Positions 7,756-14,708 of a stretch of 16,136 bases of DNA are shown piece after piece. Source of the DNA: Solirubrobacteraceae bacterium. Lineage in GTDB: Bacteria; Actinomycetota; Thermoleophilia; Solirubrobacterales; Solirubrobacteraceae. The stretch's first letter is position 1. Each line of letters starts with the position of its first letter. The notes under the pieces were generated by a model that saw only the letters and a program-made list of their open reading frames with translations, was not told where the DNA came from and ran no database searches. Where the stretch lies: assembly GCA_025935735.1 (NCBI GenBank), contig JAICUS010000062.1:1-16136 (forward strand). Reading direction: 5' to 3'. The translations under genes were made by a program, and so were the position numbers.

Positions 7756-7830
7756 TGTCGCACGGCCGGCCGGGATCGTGCAACGGCGGGAGGATGGCGG
7801 CGACCCCGGGGCGCCCCTAGGGTGGGAGCG
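7756..7830 (+). promoter_or_regulatory. Candidate leaderless promoter of the FAD oxidoreductase gene
   Basis: TAGGGT at 7818-7823 fits the actinobacterial -10 pattern TAnnnT and is followed by exactly 7 nt and the ATG at 7831, the spacing expected if transcription starts at the A of ATG. A perfect 10-bp palindrome, GGGGCGCCCC (7808-7817), lies directly upstream and would sit in the -10/-35 spacer as a possible operator. No good -35 is seen. A GTGGGAG stretch (7822-7828) could serve instead as a poorly spaced Shine-Dalgarno if the mRNA starts further upstream. Confidence 0.45.
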
Positions 7831-8988
7831 ATGAGTCCGGACGTCGTGGTCGTGGGCGCGGGGGTCGTCGGGGCGGCGTGCGCGTACCGGCTCGCGGCGG
7901 CGGGCGCGAGCGTGCGCATCTGCGAGCGGGCGCACGTGGCCGCGGGGACGTCCGGCGCGTGCGAGGGCAACATCCTGCTGTGGGACAAGGAGCTCGAGCG
8001 CGAGCTGCCGCTGGCGCTGCGCTCGGCCGAGCAGTGGGAGCAGCTGGCGCTGGAGCTGCCCGACGACTTCGAGTACGACCGCAAGGGCAGCGTCGTGGTC
8101 GCCGAGGACGCGGAGGAGCTGCGGGCCGCGGCGGAGCGCTCGCGCGTGCTGGCCGGGCTGGGCGTGGACGGCGAGGTGCTCGACGCGGACGGGCTGCGCC
8201 GCGAGGAGCCGCACGTGGCGCCCGACCTGCCCGGCGGCGTGCTCTACCCGGGCGACGCGCAGCTGGAGCCGCGCCTGGCCACCGCTGCGCTCGCCCGCGC
8301 GGCCGTCGCCCGCGGCGCCGTGCTCGCCGCCGGCGAGACGGTCGAGCGGATCGTGCGCGGCGCGGACGGCCGGGTGACCGCGGTCGAGACGCCGGCCGGC
8401 CGGATCGCCACGGGCGCCGTGGTCGTCGCCGCCGGCGTGTGGACGCCGGCCCTGCTGGAGACGGCCGGCCTGACCGTCCCGGTCACGCCGCGCAAGGGCC
8501 AGGTGGTGGTGCTCGAGCGCTCGCCGGTGCGGTTCCGGCGCAAGCTCAGCGAGGCGGGCTACTTCGCCGCGGTCAAGGCCGACGAGGCCGAGCTGCAGGT
8601 GGCGATGGTGGTCGAGTCCACGCCCAGCGGCACGACCCTGCTCGGCTCCAGCCGCCAGCACGTCGGCTTCGACCGCGAGGTCGAGCTGCCGGTCGCCGCG
8701 GCCGTCGCCCGCCGCGCCGCGCGGTTCTTCCCCGTCCTGCGCGAGGCGCGGGCGCTGCGCATCTACGCCGGGCTGCGGCCCCTGACCCCCGACCACGTGC
8801 CGATCGTCGGCCCGTTCGCCGAGGCGCCCAACCTGTGCGTGGCCACCGGCCACGAAGGCGCCGGGATCGGCCTGGCGCCGGCCACCGCCGAGCTCGTCGC
8901 CGCCTGGCACACCGGCGCCCCGCCGCCGCTCCCGCTCGCCTGGTTCTCGCCCGACCGCTTCGCGCCGGTGGAGCTGGCGGCCTCGTGA
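7831..8988 (+). CDS. DAO-type FAD-dependent oxidoreductase, probable D-hydroxyproline dehydrogenase beta-like subunit
   Basis: A 385-aa flavoprotein of the D-amino-acid-oxidase/glycine-oxidase fold. The FAD-binding GxGxxG is GAGVVG at 9-14, followed by the acidic end of the second strand (CERA, 31-34). The C-terminal FAD-contacting block TGHEGAGIGLAPATAELVA is at 339-357, after RPLTPDHVPIVG (316-327). In the LhpB/HcnC class this subunit oxidises an imino or amino acid and passes electrons to small Fe-S and FAD partner subunits. The next gene, overlapping by GTGA, is exactly such an 80-aa [2Fe-2S] protein, and the third partner is encoded convergently at 9428-10702. With the hydroxyproline epimerase nearby, cis-4-hydroxy-D-proline is the most likely substrate; proline, sarcosine, opines or glycine cannot be excluded. 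ATG 7831 is preferred over an in-frame GTG at 7822 because the FAD motif then starts at the usual distance. Confidence 0.85.
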   Translation: MSPDVVVVGAGVVGAACAYRLAAAGASVRICERAHVAAGTSGACEGNILLWDKELERELPLALRSAEQWEQLALELPDDFEYDRKGSVVVAEDAEELRAAAERSRVLAGLGVDGEVLDADGLRREEPHVAPDLPGGVLYPGDAQLEPRLATAALARAAVARGAVLAAGETVERIVRGADGRVTAVETPAGRIATGAVVVAAGVWTPALLETAGLTVPVTPRKGQVVVLERSPVRFRRKLSEAGYFAAVKADEAELQVAMVVESTPSGTTLLGSSRQHVGFDREVELPVAAAVARRAARFFPVLREARALRIYAGLRPLTPDHVPIVGPFAEAPNLCVATGHEGAGIGLAPATAELVAAWHTGAPPPLPLAWFSPDRFAPVELAAS

Positions 8989-9227
8989 TCGAGCTTTCAG
9001 TCGACGGCACGCCGCTGCGCGCGCCCGCCGGCCAGAGCCTCGCCGCCGCGCTGCTGGCCGCGGGCCGCGCCGCCCTGCGGTCCAGCCCCACGGGCGCGCC
9101 GCGCGGGCTCTACTGCGGGATCGGCGTCTGCCAGGAGTGCCGGGTGCATGTCGAGGGCCAGGGCGTCGTGCGCGCCTGCGTGACGCCGGTGGCCGCCGGG
9201 ATGCGGGTGAATACGGGCGTCGGTTAG
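8985..9227 (+). CDS. Small [2Fe-2S] ferredoxin-like subunit (HcnA/LhpE-like)
   Basis: An 80-aa plant-type ferredoxin-fold protein. The four cluster ligands are visible as C44, C49, C52 and C65 in YCGIGVCQEC...RAC, the C-x4-C-x2-C-x12-C spacing of this fold. Proteins of this size and pattern are the gamma-like subunit of heteromeric flavin dehydrogenases (hydrogen cyanide synthase HcnA, opine oxidases, hydroxyproline dehydrogenase LhpE). They carry electrons between the two FAD subunits. The GTG start (8985) overlaps the TGA of the oxidoreductase gene in a GTGA tetranucleotide, implying coupled translation and a fixed subunit ratio. The frame is too short to be noticed easily, but motif and context make it secure. 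Confidence 0.9.
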   Translation: MIELSVDGTPLRAPAGQSLAAALLAAGRAALRSSPTGAPRGLYCGIGVCQECRVHVEGQGVVRACVTPVAAGMRVNTGVG

Positions 9228-9427
9228 GCGGGATCGGCGAACGGCTGGCTGGGTGGGGAGGCGAGTGCTCCGGCCGCGTGCCGAGGATGATCGTCGCGGG
9301 TGTGCTGGGTTTGTCCCGAACAGCGGTACAAGGCTGGCGCACCTCGACCCTCAGCCGGGGCCCAAGGCCGACCTCCGCCCTACCCAGCAGGCAGTTCGCC
9401 GGACCCGCGACGCGGCCCCACGGAGAC
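9228..9427. other. Convergent intergenic region, no recognisable feature
   Basis: Two hundred bases separate the 3' ends of the [2Fe-2S] gene (plus) and the FAD/BFD gene (minus). No strong hairpin with a T-tract is visible for either direction. The best inverted repeats are weak: CGGG/CCCG around 9298-9319 and a distant GCTGGGT/ACCCAGC pair at 9304-9310 and 9382-9388. No tRNA-like arm or plausible small gene is seen. Base composition is slightly less strictly GC-patterned than in the flanking genes, as expected of non-coding DNA. Confidence 0.6.
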
Positions 9428-10702
9428 TCAGTCCCGCATCAACACCGCGAGCGGCACCGGCGCGATCGGCGCGCGCGAGCTGTAGCGGCCGCCGGCCGGC
9501 AGCCGGTCGGCGACGAGGCGCTCGCACACGCGGCCCTGGCACGGCCCCTGGCCGCAGCGCGTGACGATCTTGAGCTCCGCAGGCGTCCGCGCGCCGGCCG
9601 CGACGGCGGCGTCGACCTCGCCCGCGGTCACGTCCTCGCAGCGGCAGAGCACGGTGTCCGGCGTGGCCAGCGTGGCGAGCCCGGGACGGGGATCGAAGAG
9701 GTCGCCGAGGATGCGGGCGAAGTCGGCCGGCTTCTCGCGTCCCGCGGACGACGCGGGCGCCCCGGCGGCGGCGCGGCCGGCGATCTCGCCCTCGACGGTG
9801 GCCAGCTCCGCCCCGCCGATGCCCGCAACCTCCCCGGCCACGTAGACGCCGGGCACGCTCGTCTCCATCGCGGCGTCGTGGGCGACCGCGTCGCCGGCCA
9901 GATCGCAGCCGAGCGCGCGGGCGAGCTCGGTGTTGGGCACGAAGCCGTATGCGGTGCAGACGGCGTCGACGGCGAAGGTCCGCCCCGTGCCGGGGATCGG
10001 GGCCCAGTCGCGCCCGCAGGCGGCCAGCGTGGCGGACTCGACCCGGCCGTCGCCCTCGGCCCGGACGATGACGTGACCCCAGGTCACGCGGCGCACGCGG
10101 GCTCGGTAGCCGGCGTAGGCGGCCAGCCGGCCCGCGTGCCGGGCCATCTGCGGCGCGAGGCGCAGCCAGTCGCGCCGGCGCGTGGCCTCGGCCACGGCGA
10201 CGACCTCGGCACCCTGCGAGGCCAGCTGGCGCGCCACCGGCAGCAGGAACGGCCCCGCGCCGGCCAGCAGCACGCGCCGGCCCGGCAGGACGCCCTGGCC
10301 CTTCGCCAGCGCCTGCGCGCCGCCCGCGGTCAGCACGCCCGGCAGCGTCCAGCCCGGGAACGCCACCGGCCGGTCATACGCGCCCGTGGCCAGCACGATC
10401 GCCTTGGCCTCCACCCGCCAGGGCGGGCCGTCGACCAGCAGGGTCCCCGGCGGCTCCCCGGCCCACACCGAGCGCCCGGACAGCACGCGCACCGTCGTCG
10501 CCGCCAGCGCGCGCAGCGCGTGCTGCCCGGCCCGCGGCAGCGTCTCGGCGCCGGCGTCGTAGCGCCGCCGCCAGATCTGCCCGCCCGGCATCCCGTAGGC
10601 GTCGATCAGCACCACGTCCGCCCCCGCGCGCCGGGCCGCCACGGCCGCGGCCAAGCCGGCCGGGCCGGCGCCGGCCACCGCCACGTCGCACGCCAGGCTC
10701 AT
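9428..10702 (-). CDS. FAD/NAD-binding oxidoreductase with C-terminal BFD-like [2Fe-2S] domain (HcnB/LhpF-like alpha subunit)
   Basis: A 424-aa two-dinucleotide-fold flavoprotein. The first FAD site is GAGPAG at 11-16. The second dinucleotide site is GAGPFL at 148-153. ATGAYDRP at 105-112 and the FAD-closing GVYVAGEVAGIGG (285-297) are typical of the class. A C-terminal BFD-like domain carries CRCEDVT with C353/C355 and CGQGPCQGRVC with C383/C388, the four-cysteine [2Fe-2S] pattern. This is the alpha-like partner of the DAO-type subunit and small ferredoxin encoded at 7831-9227, which face it from the opposite strand. Together they form the expected three-part D-hydroxyproline dehydrogenase. 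The ATG at 10702 gives a normal N-terminus. There is no clear Shine-Dalgarno, and the start is 5 bp past a large inverted repeat. Other amines (opines, glycine) are possible substrates for this family. Confidence 0.88.
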   Translation of the reverse strand: MSLACDVAVAGAGPAGLAAAVAARRAGADVVLIDAYGMPGGQIWRRRYDAGAETLPRAGQHALRALAATTVRVLSGRSVWAGEPPGTLLVDGPPWRVEAKAIVLATGAYDRPVAFPGWTLPGVLTAGGAQALAKGQGVLPGRRVLLAGAGPFLLPVARQLASQGAEVVAVAEATRRRDWLRLAPQMARHAGRLAAYAGYRARVRRVTWGHVIVRAEGDGRVESATLAACGRDWAPIPGTGRTFAVDAVCTAYGFVPNTELARALGCDLAGDAVAHDAAMETSVPGVYVAGEVAGIGGAELATVEGEIAGRAAAGAPASSAGREKPADFARILGDLFDPRPGLATLATPDTVLCRCEDVTAGEVDAAVAAGARTPAELKIVTRCGQGPCQGRVCERLVADRLPAGGRYSSRAPIAPVPLAVLMRD

Positions 10703-10767
10703 CGCACGAGGCCCGTCCCGCCGCAGCCGGAGAGGAGTAGGACGGCTGCGGCGGCGACGGGCCTCAT
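10699..10767 (-). other. Candidate 22-codon lipoprotein-like micro-ORF (may be chance)
   Basis: A 22-residue frame starting MRPVAAAAVLLL and ending SGCGGTGLVR fills the gap between the M6 protease gene and the FAD/BFD gene. Its ATG overlaps the protease TGA (ATGA, 10767-10764). Its own TGA overlaps the next ATG (ATGA, 10702-10699). The peptide looks like a minimal lipoprotein signal: a charged start, a hydrophobic run and a lipobox LLSGC, leaving an octapeptide beginning with Cys. The same bases form a 22-bp inverted repeat, which constrains the sequence and makes coincidence plausible. It could instead be a relic of a longer lipoprotein. Confidence 0.25.
10708..10765. terminator. Large near-perfect inverted repeat (hairpin) between protease and FAD/BFD genes
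   Basis: The arms are 10708-10729 and 10743-10765: 10 bp (GAGGCCCGTC/GACGGGCCTC) plus 12 bp (CCGCCGCAGCCG/CGGCTGCGGCGG), with one bulged base and a 13-nt loop rich in purines on the plus strand. Nearly all pairs are G-C. The stem begins inside the protease stop codon and ends 5 bp before the next ATG. It has no T-tract, as is common for actinobacterial terminators. It may end the protease transcript, or attenuate or stabilise a processed mRNA while limiting downstream expression. Confidence 0.6.
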
Positions 10768-13376
10768 GGCTGGGTGGTGGACAGCGTGAACGTCAGGGTC
10801 TTGGCGTAGGTGCCGGTGCGCAGCGCGTCGCCGGACGCGATCGACTGCCGGAAGTCGACCGAGACCGGGTCGTGCGACGCCGGCCCCGGCCACGTCCGCA
10901 GCGCCGCCGGCGTGCCCGACACCGGCGCATACGCGCCGCCGGACTTCGCCTGCAGCGCCTGCGGCATGACGAACGCGCCGTTGACCAAGTGGCCCGGCGC
11001 GGTCGCCGACGGGTCGGAGACGCTCAGCATCGCGTCGCCCGCCGTGGACACCACGTCCACCGGGGTGGACGCGAAGTAGTCGCGGGCCACGCCGGGCTGG
11101 AAGGCCCCGAAGGAGGCCGGCGCGCCCAGCGACAGCGACAGCGTCGCCGGCACCGTGCCGCCGACCGTCGCCTGCCCGCACGTGGCGGTGGAGGTCACCG
11201 ACGGGTCGCTCACCGACGTCGCGGTCAGCGTCACCGTGTCGGACCCGCTGCCCGGCGTGATGTACACCGGCACCGAGAAGCTGTCGCCGAACTTCGCCGT
11301 CCCCAGGTCGTTGCGCAGGTACGCCTGCCAGCCCGTGCCCGAGGCGGACGCCGAGAGCCGGTAGACGTCGGAGTCGAACGACGCCGTCTCGTCCTGCGGG
11401 TGCAGGGCCGGGTCGGTCGGCGCGTTCACGCCCGTGTTCTTCACCGTGAACGTGCACACGCCGTCGCCGGCGGTCGAGCCGGTGATCGCCACGCCGCGCT
11501 GCTGCGGCCCCGCGCCCGCCGGGTTCTGGATGCCCAGCTCGTAGTGCAGGATCCCGCCGGCGTCGTAGTGGCGGTCGATCACGTAGAAGTGCAGGCCGTT
11601 CGGGCCGTCGACGTACTCGTTGGCCGAGCCCGAGTCGGTCCCCGCGTGGAACAGCGCGTCATTGAGCTGGCGGTAGTCGGCCACGGTGCGCATGACCGGC
11701 GTGCCGTCCGGGCGGTTGAAGTCGACCTGGCCGATGTCCTGCGGGTGGGCGTCCTCGACCCAGGTGAAGCAGTTGTAGCCGCACTGCGAGCCCTCGGTGC
11801 CGCGCGAGCCCGGGTTCCAGGCCTTGTTCTTGGCGATCAGCACGCCGCTGTCGGGCTCGAAGGAGCCGTAGCCGATCCGCTGCACGGTCTCCAGCGAGTA
11901 GTTCGTCCAGCGGCCGCTCGGCCCGCCGCCGTCGCACAGCGGCTGGGTGTTGACGTCGCAGGCGGGCTCGTGATCGACCGGCGACGCCCCGTCCAGGAAG
12001 ACCTGCACGCCGGCCCGCGAGCCCGGCGGCAGCGGGTCGGCGTTGACCGCGCGGGCGATCACGTCGGTGACCGCCAGCCCGGACTTCGCCAGCCCGTCGC
12101 GGTTGAGGCGCAGCACCGAGGAGGGCGGTACGAAGCCCATGCCGACCTTGGAGCGCAGCGTGTGCTCGGCGCCCATCGAGGCGCCGTCCTGGGCCGGCAC
12201 CTCCCAGCGGTTGTGCGGGCCCCCGGGCCCGTTGAACGAGCCGCGGTCCATCATGTCCCACGGCCCCGAGCCCACGCGGTGGTAGGGCGTGACGTACGGG
12301 TTGTTGTTGTTGTCGCCGACGTTGAAGAGGTGATGGCTGAGCTCGTGGGTGATCGTCCCCGAGCTCTCGCCCTGGCGGATCGACGACTCGCCCCACATCT
12401 GCTCGCCGGCGAACCAGGAAGTCCAGGGCACGTAGCGGCTTCTCACCCAGTTGGGCAGCAGCGGGTTCGGGTTGCCCCAGATCGCGCGCGGGATGGAGTC
12501 CTGGTCCTGGAACTTCATCTCGCCGAACTCCTGCCAGACCGACGTCTCGTCGTAGCCGGCGTACATGAACAGGTGCACCGTGGCCCCGCAGTTGTCGTTG
12601 CCGCACCCGTCGTTCTGCTGCCAGAGGTTCGCCGCGTCGCGGTCGAAGTTCGTGTTCATGCAGTCCTGCAGCGGCGTGCCGTCGGGCACGGTGACCGAGT
12701 CGGTGAAGGTGATGTGCGTGCCGTCGGGGACCGCGGCGACGTGGTGCGTGGTGCGCATGGCGACGGCCGGGAACGTCACGTCGTCGCCCACGTAGTAACG
12801 CGACGCGTCCGCCACGGCGATCGTCGCCCCCGACTGCGCACCAGTCGTGGTGGTCTGCGACGGGCAGCCGGTGGTCACGTCGTTGTGGTTCTGGCCGATG
12901 TCGTCGAGCCCGTACTGGTAGAGGTTCTTCGGCATCCGGTAGGGCCCGTAGGTCTTGACGTCGGTGACGCCGACCTTGCCGCCGGACTGCTCCATCCAGT
13001 AGCCGTTGATCGTCTGGTAGTCGTTCAGCGCTTCGGGCTTCGTGTAGAAGTCGGCGTAGAACTTCGGCACGTCCTGGCGCGCGACCGGATCGACCTGCGG
13101 GTTGCCGAACGGGTCGCTGCCCTTCGGCTGGGTGATGACGAACGGCTGGTCCGGGAAGTCGAACGCCACGACCGCGAGCGTGACCTTCGTGGTGGTCGGG
13201 ACGGCGCCGTTGGTCGCCCAGTCGATCCCGGGGATCGCGTGGTAGTCCGAGTCCGTCATGGTCTGCTGGTCCTGCACCTGCTGCGGGTCCAGCGGCGGCG
13301 GCGGGCCGGCGGCCCGGGCGGACGCGGGCACGGCGAGCACGGCCACGCAAGCGACGATCAGCCAGTTCCTGAACAC
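10764..13376 (-). CDS. Secreted M6-family zinc metalloprotease (immune inhibitor A-like), multi-domain
   Basis: An 870-aa exported protease. The GTG at 13376 is the best start: GGGGGAGG lies 4 nt upstream, and the protein then opens with FRNWLIVACVAVLAVPASARA, a signal peptide cut after about residue 22. The frame stays open upstream (ATG 13391, GTG 13403) but those starts lack a ribosome site. The catalytic domain contains HELSH (344-348), then VGDNNNNPY. It also has GPWDMMDRGSFNGPGG (371-386), a block typical of M6-like proteases; the HELSHH context differs from the usual HExxHDLGLPD. The Asn run is encoded by an AAC repeat (12300-12314). Beyond about residue 625 come beta-rich modules. One (about 635-735) resembles a NEW3-type sandwich. 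The last (about 740-870), ending TYAKTLTFTLSTTQP, resembles a WxL-like surface module. It lies 59 bp after the PucR-type gene, with its own promoter candidate. Natural substrate is unknown; collagen-like peptides would fit the context. Confidence 0.87.
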   Translation of the reverse strand: MFRNWLIVACVAVLAVPASARAAGPPPPLDPQQVQDQQTMTDSDYHAIPGIDWATNGAVPTTTKVTLAVVAFDFPDQPFVITQPKGSDPFGNPQVDPVARQDVPKFYADFYTKPEALNDYQTINGYWMEQSGGKVGVTDVKTYGPYRMPKNLYQYGLDDIGQNHNDVTTGCPSQTTTTGAQSGATIAVADASRYYVGDDVTFPAVAMRTTHHVAAVPDGTHITFTDSVTVPDGTPLQDCMNTNFDRDAANLWQQNDGCGNDNCGATVHLFMYAGYDETSVWQEFGEMKFQDQDSIPRAIWGNPNPLLPNWVRSRYVPWTSWFAGEQMWGESSIRQGESSGTITHELSHHLFNVGDNNNNPYVTPYHRVGSGPWDMMDRGSFNGPGGPHNRWEVPAQDGASMGAEHTLRSKVGMGFVPPSSVLRLNRDGLAKSGLAVTDVIARAVNADPLPPGSRAGVQVFLDGASPVDHEPACDVNTQPLCDGGGPSGRWTNYSLETVQRIGYGSFEPDSGVLIAKNKAWNPGSRGTEGSQCGYNCFTWVEDAHPQDIGQVDFNRPDGTPVMRTVADYRQLNDALFHAGTDSGSANEYVDGPNGLHFYVIDRHYDAGGILHYELGIQNPAGAGPQQRGVAITGSTAGDGVCTFTVKNTGVNAPTDPALHPQDETASFDSDVYRLSASASGTGWQAYLRNDLGTAKFGDSFSVPVYITPGSGSDTVTLTATSVSDPSVTSTATCGQATVGGTVPATLSLSLGAPASFGAFQPGVARDYFASTPVDVVSTAGDAMLSVSDPSATAPGHLVNGAFVMPQALQAKSGGAYAPVSGTPAALRTWPGPASHDPVSVDFRQSIASGDALRTGTYAKTLTFTLSTTQP

Positions 13377-13380
13377 CCCG

Positions 13381-13436
13381 ACCTCCCCCATTCGACCCTG
13401 CACCGCACCCTACGAGCGGGGCGCGGGGCGAGTCAT
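13381..13436 (-). promoter_or_regulatory. Candidate promoter and strong ribosome site for the M6 protease
   Basis: On the minus strand a TAGGGT -10 (complement of 13407-13412) has an ATGACT -35-like hexamer (complement of 13431-13436) 18 bp upstream, overlapping the PucR-gene stop codons. Transcription would start near 13400, giving a leader of about 23 nt that holds the GGGGGAGG ribosome site at 13381-13388. The spacer contains a direct repeat, CGCCCCG twice. The -10 is identical to that before the FAD oxidoreductase gene. Two in-frame TGA codons (13433-13438) end the upstream gene. Confidence 0.45.
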
Positions 13437-14692
13437 CAGGCAGATGTCGGGAAGCCGGGCGCCGGGCTTCGACCGCCGCGCAGTGCGGGATGGATCCCGA
13501 GCAGCCGGGCGAGCTTGAGCGAGGCGTGCAGCGCCAGGCGGTCGTCGCCCTTGCGCAGGCTCGCGCCGGTCAGCGCCTCGATGCGCTGCAGCCGGTAGTA
13601 GAGGCTCGCGCGGTGCAGGAACAGCGCCTCGGCCGTGAGCTTGGTGTCGCAGCCGTTGTCCAGGTAGGTCTCCAGCGTGGCCACCAGCGCGTCGGAGGCC
13701 TGCTGGGCGAACAGCCGCGGCAGCCCGGGGTGCAGCAGCGCCTCGGCGCCGGGCGACTCGACGGCCTGCGCGAGCATCCGGTAGGCGCCGAGGTCGGCCC
13801 AGCCCGCGGGCGAGGGGTGCTCGGGCGCGCACGCGGCCACCTGCATGGCCAGCCGGGCGTGGTCGTGGGCGCGGTGCGCGTCGGTCAGGTGCTCGCACGG
13901 CTCGCTGTGGCCGATCACCACGTGGTCGAGCGTGCGCTCGAGCGCGTCCTGGGCGCGCCGGGCCAGCTCGGCCAGGCCGCCCGTGCGCTGCAGGTGGGCG
14001 TCCAGGGCGACCAGCAGCAGCCCGTGGTCGCCGCGCACCACGCTGAGCGAGTGGCGGGCCGGCAGCCCGCGGCGGAACTGGTCGACCGCGAGGCCGAGCC
14101 GGGCCTTGTCGGCCGGGGAGAGCTCGGCGTCCTCCGAGCAGCGCAGCGCGAGCACGCCCACGCTGCCGGCGACGAACAGGTCCTCGGCCACCAGCTCGTG
14201 CGCCGCGTGCTCGCGCGCCGCCGCGTCCGGGCCGAGCAGCTCCTCCAGCGCCCGCCGCTCGAGCTCGCGCCGCGGCCGCTCGAGCTCCTCGCGCCGGTAC
14301 ATCGCCTCGCCGATCTCGGTCGCGCAGCGCTCCGCCAGCTCGGTGTCCTCGCCGCTGAGGGTCGCGTCGGCGTCGATCAGCCACAGGTAGCCGAACAGCA
14401 CGCCCTGGCAGCGAATCGGGACGCACACCCGCGACTGCAGGCCGAGCTCGGGGCGCGGCGCGGTGCGCACGGGCTCGGTGGCGTGGGCGATGCCCTGCGA
14501 GAAGTGCGCGTCGCGCACGGCCCGCGGCGTCTCCCGGGTGAGGATCGCCGTGCGGCGGACCTCGTCGTCGGAGCCCTGGCTCGGGCTGTAGGCCAGCAGG
14601 CGAAGGCCGGCGTCGTCGACGAGGACCGAGCGCAGCAGTTCCGCGCTCAGCTGCTCGACGAGGGCCTGCACCTCGTCATCGCGCGCGGGCAT
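13436..14692 (-). CDS. PucR/CdaR-family transcriptional regulator with N-terminal GAF-like sensor
   Basis: A 418-aa DNA-binding regulator. The C-terminal PucR-type helix-turn-helix is seen at about 340-376, with LTAEALFLHRASLYYRLQRI at 352-371, the most conserved stretch of the family. The N-terminal part (about 20-135) looks like a GAF domain that may bind a small ligand. The middle (about 175-275) resembles the degenerate GGDEF-like domain of CdaR proteins. Members of this family activate catabolic genes; Bacillus PutR responds to proline. It is therefore the natural candidate sensor for hydroxyproline here. The start is uncertain. ATG 14692 lies 16 bp past the epimerase stop, with a TACTCT hexamer (complement of 14702-14707) 9 nt upstream, whereas TTG 14719 would overlap the epimerase by 11 bp. 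The gene ends with tandem TGA codons. Confidence 0.88.
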   Translation of the reverse strand: MPARDDEVQALVEQLSAELLRSVLVDDAGLRLLAYSPSQGSDDEVRRTAILTRETPRAVRDAHFSQGIAHATEPVRTAPRPELGLQSRVCVPIRCQGVLFGYLWLIDADATLSGEDTELAERCATEIGEAMYRREELERPRRELERRALEELLGPDAAAREHAAHELVAEDLFVAGSVGVLALRCSEDAELSPADKARLGLAVDQFRRGLPARHSLSVVRGDHGLLLVALDAHLQRTGGLAELARRAQDALERTLDHVVIGHSEPCEHLTDAHRAHDHARLAMQVAACAPEHPSPAGWADLGAYRMLAQAVESPGAEALLHPGLPRLFAQQASDALVATLETYLDNGCDTKLTAEALFLHRASLYYRLQRIEALTGASLRKGDDRLALHASLKLARLLGIHPALRGGRSPAPGFPTSA

Positions 14693-14708
14693 ATACGACG
14701 GAGAGTAA

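Noticed and set aside
7766..7788. GCACG ... CGTGC inverted repeat around a GGCCGGCC palindrome after the ALDH-like gene
   Set aside because: A five-base stem with an 11-13 nt loop is weak and common by chance at this GC content, so it is not called as a terminator.
9228..9427. Possible tRNA, small RNA or terminator in the convergent gap
   Set aside because: No cloverleaf arms, T-loop consensus or strong GC stem with a T-tract could be found by eye.
9137..10789. A 550-codon plus-strand open frame across the convergent gap and the FAD/BFD gene
   Set aside because: Low-complexity translation, antisense to a gene with two dinucleotide sites and a BFD cysteine motif.
13377..13403. Upstream starts for the M6 protease (ATG 13391, GTG 13403)
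   Set aside because: The GGGGGAGG ribosome site lies between them and GTG 13376, and the signal peptide begins normally only from 13376.
10872..13598. A 908-codon plus-strand open frame opposite the M6 protease
   Set aside because: Composition is almost entirely Arg/Val/Gly/Ala with no motif, while the opposite strand encodes a signal peptide and a zinc protease.
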